Shown here piece after piece: positions 1-8,170 of a stretch of 30,317 nt of DNA; positions within the stretch are counted from its first letter, which is position 1; each line of letters begins with the position of its first letter. Source of the DNA: SIG351 sp045627045 (GTDB lineage: Bacteria; Bacillota; Clostridia; HGM11327); assembly GCA_045627045.1 (NCBI GenBank), contig JAZQMY010000057.1, forward strand, positions 1-30,317. Reading direction: 5' to 3'. The notes under the pieces were generated by a model. That model saw only the letters and a list, made by a program, of their open reading frames with translations, was not told the origin of the DNA and did not search any database. The position numbers and the translations under genes were made by a program.

Positions 1-1
1 C

Positions 2-214
2 CTTAAAGCAGAAAATCTCGTTCTTCTCGATGAAAGAAACAATGAAGCGGTACCTCTGTGGACATACGGTGAATCTGACGTTTATACAATAGAAAAGCCC
101 GGTACGTTCAAATATTACGTAATCTATTTTACCGATTGTGCAATGATCGGGAACGACGAAAACTGGTTGACAATAGAAATTGCTGAAATGACTCTCCTTG
201 AAAAAAAGAAATAA
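2..214 (+). CDS. C-terminal end of a discoidin-like lipoprotein (paralog 1, cut by window edge)
   Basis: This frame is open from the window edge to TAA at 212-214 and encodes the last 70 residues of a protein whose start lies outside the window. It aligns without gaps to the C-termini of the next two genes: all share the DER..., YGESDVY, PGT/S-(F/Y)KYY and IGNDENW motifs. It is therefore a third member of the same tandem family. The visible part corresponds to the end of the second discoidin-like domain. No terminator is seen in the 40 nt before the next gene, so the two are probably co-transcribed. Molecular function is unknown. Confidence 0.85.
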   Translation, partial: LKAENLVLLDERNNEAVPLWTYGESDVYTIEKPGTFKYYVIYFTDCAMIGNDENWLTIEIAEMTLLEKKK

Positions 215-254
215 ACACACAAAACTATGTAAACCCAAAAGAAAGGAAAAGAAT

Positions 255-1499
255 ATGAAAAACATTTTCAGAAACATTGTTACACTGTTATTGGTTTTGT
301 CCCTGGCATTTGTTTTCTCAGGTTGTTCTCCTGAAAAAACAAATTCACCTGAAGAAACAGTAACGCCCACCAAAGATGTCGAACCAGAATCAACTCCTGT
401 TACGACTCCTGAGGAAACGCCCTCTGCCTCTGTAGAAACACCTGCTCCAACAAAAGAGGTTGAAGAAATAAGACCGGCATCAAAAGAGCCCCCTGTTTAT
501 GAGGTGCCCGAAGTCGGTGAAAACGGACTTATCGATCTTGCTCCGCTCTTCACATCAAATGATGCAAGAACGGTAGGCTTCGTTGTATACAATGACTATG
601 AAAAGGCGTTCTCACTCTTTGACGGAACAGCCGAAAGAATCATGAATATCCCTGACATGACCTCAGCCGAAATCATATTCCATGCATCTGCTCCCATCAG
701 AGTTGATTACTTCTCTGTCGTTTCAGCAAACGATGCAAGCAATCTGCCTGTAAAATTTACACTTTACGGTTCAAAGGACAATACCTTCAAAAATTGCGTT
801 ATGCTATATTCTACCGACACGCTCGTAATCCCAACAGATGATTACACGGAAAGTGATCTTCTGAAAACAGCATGTGATGACTATTTCCAGTGCTTCAAGC
901 TTTCAGTTGAATCCGTTAACGGCGGAAGCTGTATATCAATCGGAGAATTGAATTTCTTTGCCGATCCTGCAAACGAGCAATCCTGCATAGGTCCATACGA
1001 GACATTCAACAGCGATATCAGCAATTATACAGTACTTAATGCACATATCAAGCCAAGACTCGTTGTTATGGAGCCTGACCACGATGGCAGTTCAGCAAAA
1101 AATCTCTTTGACTGTAACATTGAGACCCACGATTATATGACTCTTCAATGGGGAAAGGACCATGAGGCAATATCTTATATCTTTATTGCAGATTCCGATA
1201 TTACAATAGATGCCTACAGATTCACAACCGCAGAGCGTGCAGAGGGCTCACCTATGAGCTGGAAGCTTTACGGCTCATATAAGAAGAATATGCTTCCTGA
1301 GGATCTTATTCTTCTCGATGAAAGAACAGAAGAAGCTATGCCTATCTACGAATACGGTGAATCAGACGTTTACACTGTTCAAAATCCGGGGACTTACAAA
1401 TACTATCAAATCGTGTTCACTGAAAGCGCCATGATTGGTAACGATGAAAACTGGTTAACAATCGATATTTCGGAAATGACGCTTCTTGCAAACAAATAA
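255..1499 (+). CDS. Secreted lipoprotein with two discoidin (F5/8C)-like domains, paralog 2
   Basis: A 414-residue predicted lipoprotein. Start ATG 255 is chosen because AGAAAGGA lies just upstream and the signal peptide begins there; the frame is open back to a TTG at 198 that overlaps the previous gene. Residues 1-23 form a lipoprotein signal with lipobox FSGC (Cys24). Residues 25-80 are a Pro/Thr/Glu-rich spacer typical of surface tethers. Two halves (about 101-237 and 258-411) each carry an F5/8C-like pattern: an FDG/FDC turn, a hydrophobic strand, then a P-x-(K/S)-(F/W)-x-LYGS motif. Such folds usually bind carbohydrates or surface ligands. No catalytic motif is seen. Inference: surface-anchored binding protein, ligand unknown. 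It is followed by its own terminator. Confidence 0.8.
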   Translation: MKNIFRNIVTLLLVLSLAFVFSGCSPEKTNSPEETVTPTKDVEPESTPVTTPEETPSASVETPAPTKEVEEIRPASKEPPVYEVPEVGENGLIDLAPLFTSNDARTVGFVVYNDYEKAFSLFDGTAERIMNIPDMTSAEIIFHASAPIRVDYFSVVSANDASNLPVKFTLYGSKDNTFKNCVMLYSTDTLVIPTDDYTESDLLKTACDDYFQCFKLSVESVNGGSCISIGELNFFADPANEQSCIGPYETFNSDISNYTVLNAHIKPRLVVMEPDHDGSSAKNLFDCNIETHDYMTLQWGKDHEAISYIFIADSDITIDAYRFTTAERAEGSPMSWKLYGSYKKNMLPEDLILLDERTEEAMPIYEYGESDVYTVQNPGTYKYYQIVFTESAMIGNDENWLTIDISEMTLLANK

Positions 1500-1519
1500 T
1501 CCGTTTTTACATGAATACA

Positions 1520-1557
1520 CAAGAGCCTTTGACAATTCAGAGGCTCTTGATTTTTTA
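1520..1557 (+). terminator. Intrinsic terminator after lipoprotein paralog 2
   Basis: A 9-bp perfect stem (CAAGAGCCT at 1520-1528 with AGGCTCTTG at 1541-1549), a 12-nt loop and a following T run (1551-1556). It lies 20 nt after the stop codon and separates this gene from the promoter of the next paralog. Confidence 0.85.
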
Positions 1558-1574
1558 AAAAAATCTGTTGTTTA

Positions 1575-1603
1575 TTGACAATTACAGCTTCATTTGTTAA
1601 AAT
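1575..1603 (+). promoter_or_regulatory. Sigma-A promoter for lipoprotein paralog 3
   Basis: TTGACA at 1575-1580, a 17-nt spacer and TAAAAT at 1598-1603. This leaves a leader of about 30 nt before ATG 1641. It sits directly after the previous terminator, so this paralog has its own transcription unit. Confidence 0.75.
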
Positions 1604-1640
1604 TAAATTGAGTCCAGTAAAAACAGAAAGGAAAAGTATT

Positions 1641-2885
1641 ATGAAAAAAGCATGCAGAATCATTCTTTCTCTCCTGCTCGTCCTTTTGCTGACAATAATC
1701 ACGGCAGGATGCGCACCGAGTCAGACCGCAGTGAACGAAACCGAAAAACCCGAAGAAACATCTCTTCCGACGGCGTCACCATCCGAGCCGCCCGTTCAGC
1801 CGACGGCAAGCGTTGAGCCTGAAAAGACGCCTGCTCCCACAAAGCAGGTGGAAGAAATCATCCCCGAAACAAAAGAGCTCATAACCTATGAAGTTCCCGA
1901 AGCCGGTGAAAACGGTCTTATCAATCTCCGCCCATTCTACCCCAGCAGAAATGCCCGCAATGTCGGAGAAGCAATCCTGACGGAAGAATGGAAAGCCAAT
2001 TCGCTTTTTGACGGAACGGAAGAAAAGATTTTCTGCCTGACAGATAATACTTCGGTTGAAGTGATCTTCATTACAAAGGTACCTGTAAGAGTGGATTATA
2101 TTTCATTCACATCCGCTGACGATGCAGAATGTCTCCCTGTTGATTTCTCTCTGTACGGCTACGTTGACAATTCCTGCAATAAAGGCTCTCTCCTCTTCTC
2201 AACGGATACACTCGTTATCCCGACGGAAAATTATACGGAAAGCGAGCTTTTCAAGGCAGAAAACAAAGGATATTATACTTTCTACAAGCTTACCATCAAT
2301 TCAGTCAACGGTGGAAGCAACATAAAGCTCGGTGAGCTTTCACTCTTTGCAGATCCGAATGAACCAGAATCCTGCATAGGTGAATACACCAAGTATAATT
2401 CAGATATCAGCGGCTACACAGTGCTGACTTCACGCATAAAGCCGAGACTTACTCTTATGGATCCCGGTCCGCTGAACGGAGAACCGAAAACCTGCTTTGA
2501 CGGCGATATCGAAACATTCGTTCAGATGACGCTTCAGTGGGCGCAGAACTATGAATCCATCAGCATCGCACTCTGCTTTGATTCTGAAATCCAGATGGAT
2601 GCTTACAGATTCACAGTCGGCTACTTCTACGGCACACCTTCCTCATGGAATCTTTACGGTACAAACGATAAGAGGCTCAAAGTTGAAAACTATGTGCTTG
2701 TCGATTCGAGAACCAATGTCGGAATGCCTCTCTGGGATTACGGCGAATCGGATGTATTCGAGGTCGCAAATCCGGGCAGCTACAAGTATTACATTCTAGA
2801 AGTGACCGAAAGTGCCTTGATAGGCAACGATGAAAACTGGATGTCAACATCCTACCGTGAATTCACACCTCTTGCAAAGAAGTAA
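1641..2885 (+). CDS. Secreted lipoprotein with two discoidin (F5/8C)-like domains, paralog 3
   Basis: 414 residues, exactly the length of its upstream neighbour and collinear with it throughout. ATG 1641 follows AGAAAGGA at normal spacing; upstream in-frame codons overlap the promoter and are rejected. Lipobox TAGC places the lipid-modified residue at Cys24. A Pro/Thr/Glu-rich spacer (about 26-80) is followed by a linker shared with paralog 2 (VPEAGENGLI) and two F5/8C-like halves containing FDGTEE, SLYG, FDGDIE, SSWNLYG and IGNDENW. No enzyme signature is visible. The family has diverged most in the spacer and least at the C-terminus, which suggests duplication followed by constraint on the domains. 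Likely role is surface binding of glycan or protein; this is inference. Confidence 0.8.
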   Translation: MKKACRIILSLLLVLLLTIITAGCAPSQTAVNETEKPEETSLPTASPSEPPVQPTASVEPEKTPAPTKQVEEIIPETKELITYEVPEAGENGLINLRPFYPSRNARNVGEAILTEEWKANSLFDGTEEKIFCLTDNTSVEVIFITKVPVRVDYISFTSADDAECLPVDFSLYGYVDNSCNKGSLLFSTDTLVIPTENYTESELFKAENKGYYTFYKLTINSVNGGSNIKLGELSLFADPNEPESCIGEYTKYNSDISGYTVLTSRIKPRLTLMDPGPLNGEPKTCFDGDIETFVQMTLQWAQNYESISIALCFDSEIQMDAYRFTVGYFYGTPSSWNLYGTNDKRLKVENYVLVDSRTNVGMPLWDYGESDVFEVANPGSYKYYILEVTESALIGNDENWMSTSYREFTPLAKK

Positions 2886-2908
2886 ACACAAAGCAATCAG
2901 CAAAACAA

Positions 2909-2946
2909 AAGCCACGCTTCATTTTTTGAAGCATGGCTTATTTTTC
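2909..2946. terminator. Bidirectional terminator between lipoprotein array and RNase G operon
   Basis: A 13-bp stem with one mismatch (2909-2921 with 2927-2939) and a 5-nt loop lies between convergent genes. It is followed by T-rich sequence on the plus strand and by T-rich sequence (complement of 2901-2910) on the minus strand. On the minus transcript the mismatch becomes a G-U wobble, so it should be slightly stronger there. Confidence 0.8.
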
Positions 2947-4501
2947 AGTCCGAAAACGGTGTTACATAGAGTCTGTCTTTCTTATTGAGAACATAATCCT
3001 CATACTCATTCTGATTATCCAAAGGAATAATATTATAATTCTCAACGTGCATACTCTCGTCTGCCGCCACAACAAGATTTACTCTCAATTCGTTTGAGAT
3101 AACGTACATTACCTTGCAATCCTCATCCGTCCAGTCCTTCACAACGCTCGGATGAGCCTCGATCACAAAGCCCCATTTTTTTCTCTTCTCGGATTCTTCC
3201 TTGAGCTCCTTCTCTATTGCAGAAAGGATAACTCCCTCGCTGAACACTCTTCCCGTGCCGTTACAGTACGGACAAGGCTTGAGAAAAACAGATGAAAGCC
3301 TCTTCTTGACTTTCTTTCTTGTCAGCTCCACAAGTCCGAGCTGTGTCATGCCGAGAACGGTCACGCTTGATCTGTCATTTTTGCATGCAGATTTAAGAGC
3401 ATCGATAACCTTTTGCTTGTTCTCTTCGGAATTCATATCAATAAAGTCGATTATAACGATTCCTCCGATATCCCTTAACCTCAGCTGACGTGCGATTATC
3501 TCTGCAGCCTGAAGGTTTGTATTCAGTATCGTCTCATTCAGATCGTCCTTGCCCACATATCTGCCTGTATTGACGTCAATGGCAGTCAAAGCTTCTGTAT
3601 TATCTATTATTATGTAGCCGCCATTCTCAAGCCAGACCTTTCTTCTGACAGCCTCGGCAATAACTGATTCAATATTGAGCTTGCGGAGTATCGCATCGTC
3701 CTTTGTGATGCAACGGACTCTCGATTTATACTGCGGAACGATGGTGTCGCAAAGAGAAATAACGGAATTATAAGTTGAAATGGAGTTTACATATACCTCT
3801 GACACATCCTCCGAGAAAAGATCCCTCACAACGTAATTCAGAAGGCTCTCATCCTTATACAAAAGCCTCGGAACTGCACCCTTCTTTTCGTTTGACTTGA
3901 TAAGATTCCATTCGTCAACAAGATATTTTATATCTTCAACGAACTCCTCTTCATTCTTTCCGTCTGCCTGCGTTCTCATTATGATGCCGAGACCCTCCGG
4001 ACAGATTCTTCTTGCAATCTCTCTCAAGCGCATTCTTTCGGATTCATTGCCTATCTTATGAGAAACGCCGATATAGTTCATCATAGGAAGAAGAACGACA
4101 TATTTTCCGGGCAGAGTGATGTTTGTTGTCACTCTTGCGCCCTTTGTGCCCATAGCTTCCTTCATTATCTGAACAGTGATTTCCTGACCTATTTTAAGGT
4201 GATCGGCTATGTGTCTCTCCTGCTTGGCTTTTGAAGCAGGATTCTCTTCGTCCTTGAATGAGAAAGGCTCTGTGTCTGTATTCAGATCGCCGACATAGAG
4301 GAAAGCATTCTTTTCAAGGCCGATATCAACAAATGCGACATTCATTCCCTGAAGAACATTCTGAACTTTTCCCCTGTAAACGCTTCCGATAAGTCTCTGA
4401 TTCTGCTCATCCTCCGTGTAGATTTCGGCAATTCTGTCTTCCTCAACAAGAGCGACCCTTATTTTGCCTCTGCTCTTGTCAATAATTATCTTTTTATCCA
4501 T
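2945..4501 (-). CDS. rng: Ribonuclease G/E family endoribonuclease
   Basis: 518 residues. This single-strand-specific RNA endonuclease family processes rRNA and mRNA in the cytoplasm. ATG 4501 is chosen over an in-frame upstream start because AAAGGAA sits 8-9 nt before it. An S1-like RNA-binding domain covers about residues 36-125. The two catalytic Mg-binding aspartates are visible as D309 (in TAIDVNTGRYVG) and D352 (in IIDFIDM). The zinc-link motif CPYC at 410-413 followed by NGTGR matches the RNase E/G tetramer interface. Length fits RNase G rather than the long scaffold RNase E. It is the last gene of the minus-strand operon, 4 nt after DUF2344, and a terminator follows directly. In many Clostridia rplU-rpmA come next; here they do not. 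Confidence 0.93.
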   Translation of the reverse strand: MDKKIIIDKSRGKIRVALVEEDRIAEIYTEDEQNQRLIGSVYRGKVQNVLQGMNVAFVDIGLEKNAFLYVGDLNTDTEPFSFKDEENPASKAKQERHIADHLKIGQEITVQIMKEAMGTKGARVTTNITLPGKYVVLLPMMNYIGVSHKIGNESERMRLREIARRICPEGLGIIMRTQADGKNEEEFVEDIKYLVDEWNLIKSNEKKGAVPRLLYKDESLLNYVVRDLFSEDVSEVYVNSISTYNSVISLCDTIVPQYKSRVRCITKDDAILRKLNIESVIAEAVRRKVWLENGGYIIIDNTEALTAIDVNTGRYVGKDDLNETILNTNLQAAEIIARQLRLRDIGGIVIIDFIDMNSEENKQKVIDALKSACKNDRSSVTVLGMTQLGLVELTRKKVKKRLSSVFLKPCPYCNGTGRVFSEGVILSAIEKELKEESEKRKKWGFVIEAHPSVVKDWTDEDCKVMYVISNELRVNLVVAADESMHVENYNIIPLDNQNEYEDYVLNKKDRLYVTPFSD

Positions 4502-4505
4502 GTTA

Positions 4506-5204
4506 TCAATTCCTTTCGGCATTCCTTGCGAATTCCACCGGCGTAACAAACTTTCCTTCATACCTCAGGAGCGTGTCATCCTTCTCGGCATAGTATTTAA
4601 GCTCTGTCTCACCTGTAAATGATAAGAACGCCTTTATGAGGTCATCAATTCTTATGCTCATTTCTTCGCTGAGTGCCTGAACCGTTGTCAGAATAATGCC
4701 GTCTTTTTCCTTCTTTGCTTCGAAAAAATAAACATAAGGTCTGACATTTATAAATGATGTTCCCTTTTTGCTGTGTCTTTCCATAGGCATTTCGTCCATT
4801 GCAAAGAAGCTTTCTGCCTTTTCAAGGAGCAAATCAGGATCATCCGAAAAAATCTTTGTTTCAAATCTTGCGCAGTCGATCATCTTGCCCATTTTCGGCG
4901 CACGGTCATCAACGCCTGCCGCAGATAGAATTTTCATTCCTTCAGGCATTACCGGGCATATCTTCTTCAGGAATTCGTCAGCCGACATGGCTTCCTTGAG
5001 AGCAATATCCATATATTCGCCATGGCTTACAAGCCCGACAGGAAGCGCAAAGCCGAACGAAACCTTCGGCTGAGGATTGAATCCTTCCGAGTACGCAACA
5101 GGTATCTCAGCCCTTCTGAGGGCTCTGTGGATTGAACGGAGAAGGTCAAGCTGGGAAATGAATCTTATTTCGCGAAGTCTTTCAAACTGAACTATGAGTC
5201 TCAT
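4506..5204 (-). CDS. DUF2344 radical SAM-linked protein
   Basis: 232 residues, matching the TIGR03936/DUF2344 family. The hallmark SEGFNPQPKVSFG motif lies at 39-51, followed by ALPVGL. The biochemical function is not established; the family is nearly always next to, or fused to, the B12-type radical SAM protein found here immediately upstream. ATG 5204 has a GGAGG site 8 nt before it. Only 1 nt separates it from the upstream stop and 4 nt separate it from rng, so the three are surely translationally and transcriptionally linked. Its association with RNase G suggests an RNA-related modification role, but that is inference. Confidence 0.88.
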   Translation of the reverse strand: MRLIVQFERLREIRFISQLDLLRSIHRALRRAEIPVAYSEGFNPQPKVSFGFALPVGLVSHGEYMDIALKEAMSADEFLKKICPVMPEGMKILSAAGVDDRAPKMGKMIDCARFETKIFSDDPDLLLEKAESFFAMDEMPMERHSKKGTSFINVRPYVYFFEAKKEKDGIILTTVQALSEEMSIRIDDLIKAFLSFTGETELKYYAEKDDTLLRYEGKFVTPVEFARNAERN

Positions 5205-5205
5205 A

Positions 5206-7068
5206 TCAATCCTCCGAATTCAATGAAGCCGTGTTCTTCAGGTGCTCCCTGCAAGCGGAAGAAATACGGTTTATGCCGCACTTATTGCACTTCTGTCTGC
5301 AATCGGGCGTAACCTCGCCCTTCATTGCTTTTCTGTATTCACGCTTGAGATATTCCTTTGAAACGCCGCAATCGATATGATCCCACGGAAGCGTCTGCTC
5401 AAGATCATATGAAGTTTCCGCATACCATCTGTAATCTGTTCCCGTCTCGCTGAAAGCCTGCTTCCAGCGGTCCATGCTGAAATATTCTCTCCATGAATCC
5501 ATCTTGCAGCCAAGCTCAACTGCCCTTGCAAGAGCCTTTGAGAGTCTTCTGTCGCCTCTTGCGAACACCGCTTCAAGAACGGAGAGGTCAATATCGTTCC
5601 ATGAGAATGACAATCCTCTGCCTCTGAGACGCTCTCTCAAAAGTGCCTGTTTTTCCAGCACGTTCTCCGGTTTATCCTGTCCGCACCACTGGAAAGGCGT
5701 GCAGGGCTTCGGAATGAACGTTGAAACGCTTACAGAAACGGAAAGTCTTCCCTTGCCCTTTATTTCATTGAAATAAATATCCTTTACCTCATGAGCCATA
5801 TTGCCGATTCCTTCAATATCGGAAAGAGTTTCCGTCGGAAGTCCGAGCATAAAATACAGCTTGACCGAATCCCAGCCTGCGCCGAAAGCCTTTCTGCAGG
5901 CGGTGATGAGGTCATCATGATAGATACCCTTATTTATAACATCACGGAGTCTCTGTGTGCCCGCTTCAGGCGCAAACGTAAGCCCCGCTTTTCTGAAGCT
6001 TGCAAGATCAGCCATGAATTCAGTATTCTTGATGGTATCAAGGCGGAGCGACGGCAATGCTACCGAAACGCCCTTCTTTGTATAAGTATCAGTCAGATAT
6101 TTTACAAGCTCATCTATTTCCGAATAGTCACTTGAGCTGAGTGAACAGAGAGATATTTCCTCATAACCCGTTGCATTGTAAAGCTTTTCGGTAATTTCCT
6201 TGAGCTTTTTCATGCTCTTCTCTCTTACCGGTCTGTAAACCATTCCTGCCTGGCAGAAACGGCAGCCTCTCGTGCAGCCTCGCATTATTTCAAGCGTTAT
6301 TCTGTCATGTACGATTGAAAGATACGGTACTATTATCTTGTCCGGATAATAAACGTTATCAAAGTCCTCGATTATTCTCTTTGTTACCGTCGCAGGAACG
6401 CCCTCCTCAATGGGCTTTACTTCCTTGATGAAGCCTTCCTCCGTATATGTAACATCATAAAGAGACGGAACGTATGTTCCCGGAATATCTGCGGCACGTC
6501 TGAGGAATTCTTTTCTTGTCCAGCCGTTCTTTTTCTTTGCCTTGAGAAGATCAAGAAGCTCATTCATATGATCCTCACCTTCTCCTATTGATACAATATC
6601 AAAGAAGTCCGCAAAAGGCTCCGGATTGTACGTGCAGGGGCCTCCGCAGGTCACTATCGGATCAGCCTCGCCTCTGTCCTTTGCCCACATAGGCACGCCG
6701 CCGAGCCTCAGAGCATTGAGCATATTTGTGTAACACATCTCGTACTGTATTGTTACGCCTATTATATCAAACTGATCAAGTGGCGTTTTCGTTTCAAGCG
6801 AGAACAGCTTTAAGTCATTCTCCACCATGAGCTTTTCCATATCCGGCCACGGCGAAAACACTCTTTCGCAATACGCATCGTCTCTCTCGTTTATTATATG
6901 ATAAAGAAGTTTTATTCCGAGATGTGACATACCAATCTCATATACATCTGGGAATACGAATGCATAACGTATATCTACGCTCTTTGGGTCCTTTATTACC
7001 TGATTAAGTTCATTTCCCGTATATCTTGCAGGCTTTTCCACAAGCGGGAGTATTTCATCCAATGTCAT
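5206..7068 (-). CDS. B12-binding-type radical SAM protein (TIGR03960 family)
   Basis: 620 residues. Start ATG 7068 is preferred to an upstream in-frame start within tsaD because AAAGGAA lies 6 nt before it. An N-terminal cobalamin-binding-like Rossmann region (about 30-180) precedes the radical SAM core. The [4Fe-4S]-ligating C-x3-C-x2-C is at C265, C269 and C272 (RGCTRGCRFC). A Cys-rich tail (C590, C594, C597, C606) could bind metal. The family is of unknown substrate and is commonly annotated TIGR03960. In some genomes it is fused to DUF2344; here the two are separate genes 1 nt apart. Probably acts with DUF2344 on an RNA or protein substrate (inference). Confidence 0.9.
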   Translation of the reverse strand: MTLDEILPLVEKPARYTGNELNQVIKDPKSVDIRYAFVFPDVYEIGMSHLGIKLLYHIINERDDAYCERVFSPWPDMEKLMVENDLKLFSLETKTPLDQFDIIGVTIQYEMCYTNMLNALRLGGVPMWAKDRGEADPIVTCGGPCTYNPEPFADFFDIVSIGEGEDHMNELLDLLKAKKKNGWTRKEFLRRAADIPGTYVPSLYDVTYTEEGFIKEVKPIEEGVPATVTKRIIEDFDNVYYPDKIIVPYLSIVHDRITLEIMRGCTRGCRFCQAGMVYRPVREKSMKKLKEITEKLYNATGYEEISLCSLSSSDYSEIDELVKYLTDTYTKKGVSVALPSLRLDTIKNTEFMADLASFRKAGLTFAPEAGTQRLRDVINKGIYHDDLITACRKAFGAGWDSVKLYFMLGLPTETLSDIEGIGNMAHEVKDIYFNEIKGKGRLSVSVSVSTFIPKPCTPFQWCGQDKPENVLEKQALLRERLRGRGLSFSWNDIDLSVLEAVFARGDRRLSKALARAVELGCKMDSWREYFSMDRWKQAFSETGTDYRWYAETSYDLEQTLPWDHIDCGVSKEYLKREYRKAMKGEVTPDCRQKCNKCGINRISSACREHLKNTASLNSED

Positions 7069-7081
7069 TTGTTTTTCCTTT

Positions 7082-8146
7082 TCAATCTCTGCCGAACTCG
7101 AGATTCGGTTCTGCGTTAAGTGAAAGCCCGTCAAGCTTTCCGCTTTTCAGTTTATAATATGCCGCACAGGCAACCATAGAAGCATTATCGGTACATAATA
7201 CAGGCTCCGGAACAAAAAGTGTCATTTTGTTCTTCTTGGCTTCTTTTGCAAGCATTTCGCGGAGTGCTTTGTTTGCCGCTACGCCGCCTGCAATGGCGAG
7301 CTTATCATAGCCGTATTTTTTAGCTGCTTCTACCGTCTTTGTCACAAGCTCGCTCACTGCCGTATACTGGAACGATGCCGCAACGTCATTTATGTTGATT
7401 TTCTCGCCTTTTGCTCTCGTATTATTGAGATAATTAAGCACCGCAGTCTTCAAGCCGCTGAACGAGAAATCAAATTCACCCGTTTTGAGCCTTGCGTGAG
7501 GAAACCGGATTGCGTGAGGATCGCCCGAAAGCGCAGCATTCTGAATATACGGACCGCCCGGATAGCCGAGACCGAGCTCTCTTGAAACCTTATCAAAAGC
7601 CTCTCCTACCGCATCATCCTGCGTTTCGCCGAGAGTCCTATAAGTATAATGATCGTCGACCGCAACTATCTGCGTATGTCCGCCCGACACAACAAGGCAT
7701 AAGAACGGTGGTTCAAGCTCCTTTGACGAAATATAGTTTGCACTTACATGAGCCTCCATATGGTTTATTCCTACAAAAGGAATTTCCAAAGACAAAGCAA
7801 CTGCCTTTGCGGCATTCAGTCCTACAAGAAGCGCTCCCACAAGTCCGGGGCCGTAAGTCGATGAAACCGCGTCAATATCGGAATAGCTCATTCCGGCCTG
7901 TCTCATGCACTCCTCAAGTGTTGAAGTTATATTTTCAATATGTTTTCTCGATGCTACCTCCGGAACAACACCGCCAAATGAATTATGTATTTCTATCTGG
8001 GATGAGATAACATTGGATATGACCGTTCTGCCGTTTCTGACTATTGAGACAGAAGTGTCATCGCAGGACGTTTCGAATGCAAGGATGTTCCAATCCTTTT
8101 TCTCCTGCATAGCTATGAATTTTTCCTGTGCCCTCTGCTGATACAT
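7082..8146 (-). CDS. tsaD: tRNA N6-threonylcarbamoyladenosine transferase TsaD
   Basis: 354 residues. TsaD transfers the threonylcarbamoyl group from TC-AMP to A37 of ANN-decoding tRNAs, working with TsaB and TsaE. The ASKHA-fold motifs are all present: FETSCDDTS (about 24-32), GGVVPEVASR (58-67), the metal-binding HMEAH at 129-133, VSGGHTQIV, GYPGGP, FSGLKTAV and GGVAANKALR. ATG 8146 has AGGCGG 7 nt upstream. An internal ATG at 8110 would also give a typical N-terminus, but its AGGA site is 13 nt away. It lies 24 nt after DUF6062 and 13 nt before the radical SAM gene. The tsaB and tsaE partners are not in the window. Confidence 0.95.
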   Translation of the reverse strand: MYQQRAQEKFIAMQEKKDWNILAFETSCDDTSVSIVRNGRTVISNVISSQIEIHNSFGGVVPEVASRKHIENITSTLEECMRQAGMSYSDIDAVSSTYGPGLVGALLVGLNAAKAVALSLEIPFVGINHMEAHVSANYISSKELEPPFLCLVVSGGHTQIVAVDDHYTYRTLGETQDDAVGEAFDKVSRELGLGYPGGPYIQNAALSGDPHAIRFPHARLKTGEFDFSFSGLKTAVLNYLNNTRAKGEKININDVAASFQYTAVSELVTKTVEAAKKYGYDKLAIAGGVAANKALREMLAKEAKKNKMTLFVPEPVLCTDNASMVACAAYYKLKSGKLDGLSLNAEPNLEFGRD

Positions 8147-8170
8147 AATAAAACCGCCTGTTTTTTCTTA

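Larger units (their letters stand above)
2..2885 (+). repeat. Tandem array of at least three paralogous lipoprotein genes
   Basis: Three consecutive genes in the same orientation encode clearly homologous proteins. Nucleotide identity is still visible at the 3' ends, and the AGAAAGGAAAAG translation-start region is the same in the two complete copies. The array continues past the left edge of the window, so the copy number is unknown. Confidence 0.85.

Noticed and set aside
198..254. Upstream TTG start extending lipoprotein paralog 2
   Set aside because: It would overlap the preceding gene and put a charged stretch before the signal peptide; ATG 255 has the better ribosome binding site.
7492..8010. 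172-residue plus-strand open frame opposite tsaD
   Set aside because: Antisense to tsaD, which carries every family motif; no ribosome binding site.
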